From the NCBI GenBank assembly GCA_017652545.1, contig JAGCAV010000383.1, forward strand, positions 1-11,302: a stretch of 11,302 nucleotides of DNA. The letters are read 5' to 3'. Under the pieces are notes generated by a model. That model had not been told where the DNA came from. It saw nothing but the letters and a program-made list of their open reading frames with translations, and did not search any database. Positions 10,917 to 11,302 of the stretch are shown in pieces (the stretch's first letter is position 1; the number at the start of each line of letters is the position of its first letter). Origin of the DNA: Lachnospiraceae bacterium. GTDB lineage: Bacteria > Bacillota_A > Clostridia > Lachnospirales > Lachnospiraceae. A program made the position numbers and the translations under genes.

Positions 10917-11302
10917 TCATGAAATTCTGCTCACGGTCAGGTTCGCGTTCTGCACCAGGATCTCCGGCGCCACGCCTCCGGCCTCCGCCGGTCCGGATGT
11001 GTTCTCCACCGCCACAGTGAAGCAGCATCCGCGCGGGACCGTGATGATCGCCGTGCTCGTCACGTTAAAGAAGTTCGCCGGCGTCGGCGGGTCCTCCGCC
11101 GTCGCGGCCGGCGTCACGATGGCGCGGCTCGTCTGCACGGGCTCGCCGTCGATGGCCAGCGCGATGCTGATCGGGCCGACCTCCGCGCCGTCCGGCAGCG
11201 CGATGTTTCCGTTGAATGTCACCTGATACCTCGCGAAGCACGCCTGCGGGCAGTTCACGATCCCGCGGAGAATTACAATCCCGCTATGATCCCGATGAAA
11301 CA
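10917..11302 (-). CDS. Beta-rich protein, C-terminal part (N-terminus off the window)
   Basis: The frame stays open to the right edge: before the GTG at 11258 it reads FHRDHSGIVILRGI, which looks like real protein, and that GTG has no good ribosome site. So I treat it as the C-terminal 127 residues of a longer protein. The seen part is made of beta-like strands (ARYQVTFNGNIALPDG, GPISIALAIDGEPV, SRAIVTPAA, FNVTSTAIITVPRGCCFTVA, VENTSG, NANLTVSRIS) and suggests a jelly-roll-like fold. Similar unnamed proteins occur with the 139-aa neighbour type in Clostridia, often in phage-like settings (from memory, not searched). A surface or virion role is possible but not shown. Confidence 0.65.
   Translation of the reverse strand, partial: FHRDHSGIVILRGIVNCPQACFARYQVTFNGNIALPDGAEVGPISIALAIDGEPVQTSRAIVTPAATAEDPPTPANFFNVTSTAIITVPRGCCFTVAVENTSGPAEAGGVAPEILVQNANLTVSRIS

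Noticed and set aside
10436..11020. Long plus-strand ORF (194 codons)
   Set aside because: It is antisense to two minus-strand genes with good start sites or protein-like sequence, begins at the integrase stop and crosses the terminator; its Ala/Val-rich content is typical of a shadow frame.
1..11302. tRNA, rRNA, CRISPR array, transposase or insertion sequence
   Set aside because: No cloverleaf, rRNA core, regular spacer array or transposase motif was seen on reading both strands by eye; a dedicated scan could still find a weak tRNA.

Overview
The window looks like part of a temperate phage (or phage-derived mobile element) of a fairly GC-rich Bacillota/Clostridia host. This rests on gene content (phage HNH nuclease, ParB-like protein, CI/Cro/ImmA switch, large serine integrase), strong AGGAGG-type ribosome sites throughout and many ATGA-type gene overlaps. 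The host assignment is inference from protein style. No search was run.

Layout. Positions 1-7142 form a leftward (minus-strand) early block. Read in the direction of transcription it holds a Cro-like regulator, a 46-aa protein, a 149-aa HTH protein, small proteins, two ORFs that overlap heavily, a small membrane protein, a 455-aa ParB-like protein, another small membrane protein, a four-cysteine zinc-finger-like protein, an Xer-like tyrosine recombinase, a MerR/Xis-like HTH protein, an HUH-type rolling-circle replication protein, an ArpU/RinA-like late regulator candidate and the start of an HNH endonuclease that runs off the left edge. Most neighbours are 0-15 bp apart or overlap. The main gap (1515-1770) carries a strong hairpin before the Rep gene and one copy of a 48-bp repeat.

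Positions 7143-7282 are the divergent control region of the lysogeny switch. Good sigma-A promoters face both ways. Two copies of a 17-bp partly palindromic operator lie here, and a third lies at the end of the cro-like gene.

Positions 7283-10436 form a rightward lysogeny operon: a CI-like repressor without a cleavage domain, an ImmA-like protein whose HExxH motif reads RELGH, a 47-aa two-helix membrane protein with a TTG start, a 134-aa secreted protein, and a large serine recombinase. A bidirectional terminator (10451-10482) separates this operon from two convergent minus-strand genes, a 139-aa protein with a Gly/Tyr/Arg-rich middle and a partial beta-rich protein that enters from the right edge.

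How it may work: the repressor holds the leftward early promoter off through the operators, and ImmA (if active) removes the repressor. The serine integrase probably handles integration. The leftward block supplies replication and regulation and leads into HNH/terminase genes off the left edge. The tyrosine recombinase, ParB-like protein and HUH Rep give the element a plasmid-like set of functions. The most unusual signals are a pair of diverged repeats that keep a hairpin through compensatory base changes, the coupled membrane/secreted pair in the lysogeny operon, and a dyad at the integrase 3' end that may be the phage attachment site.
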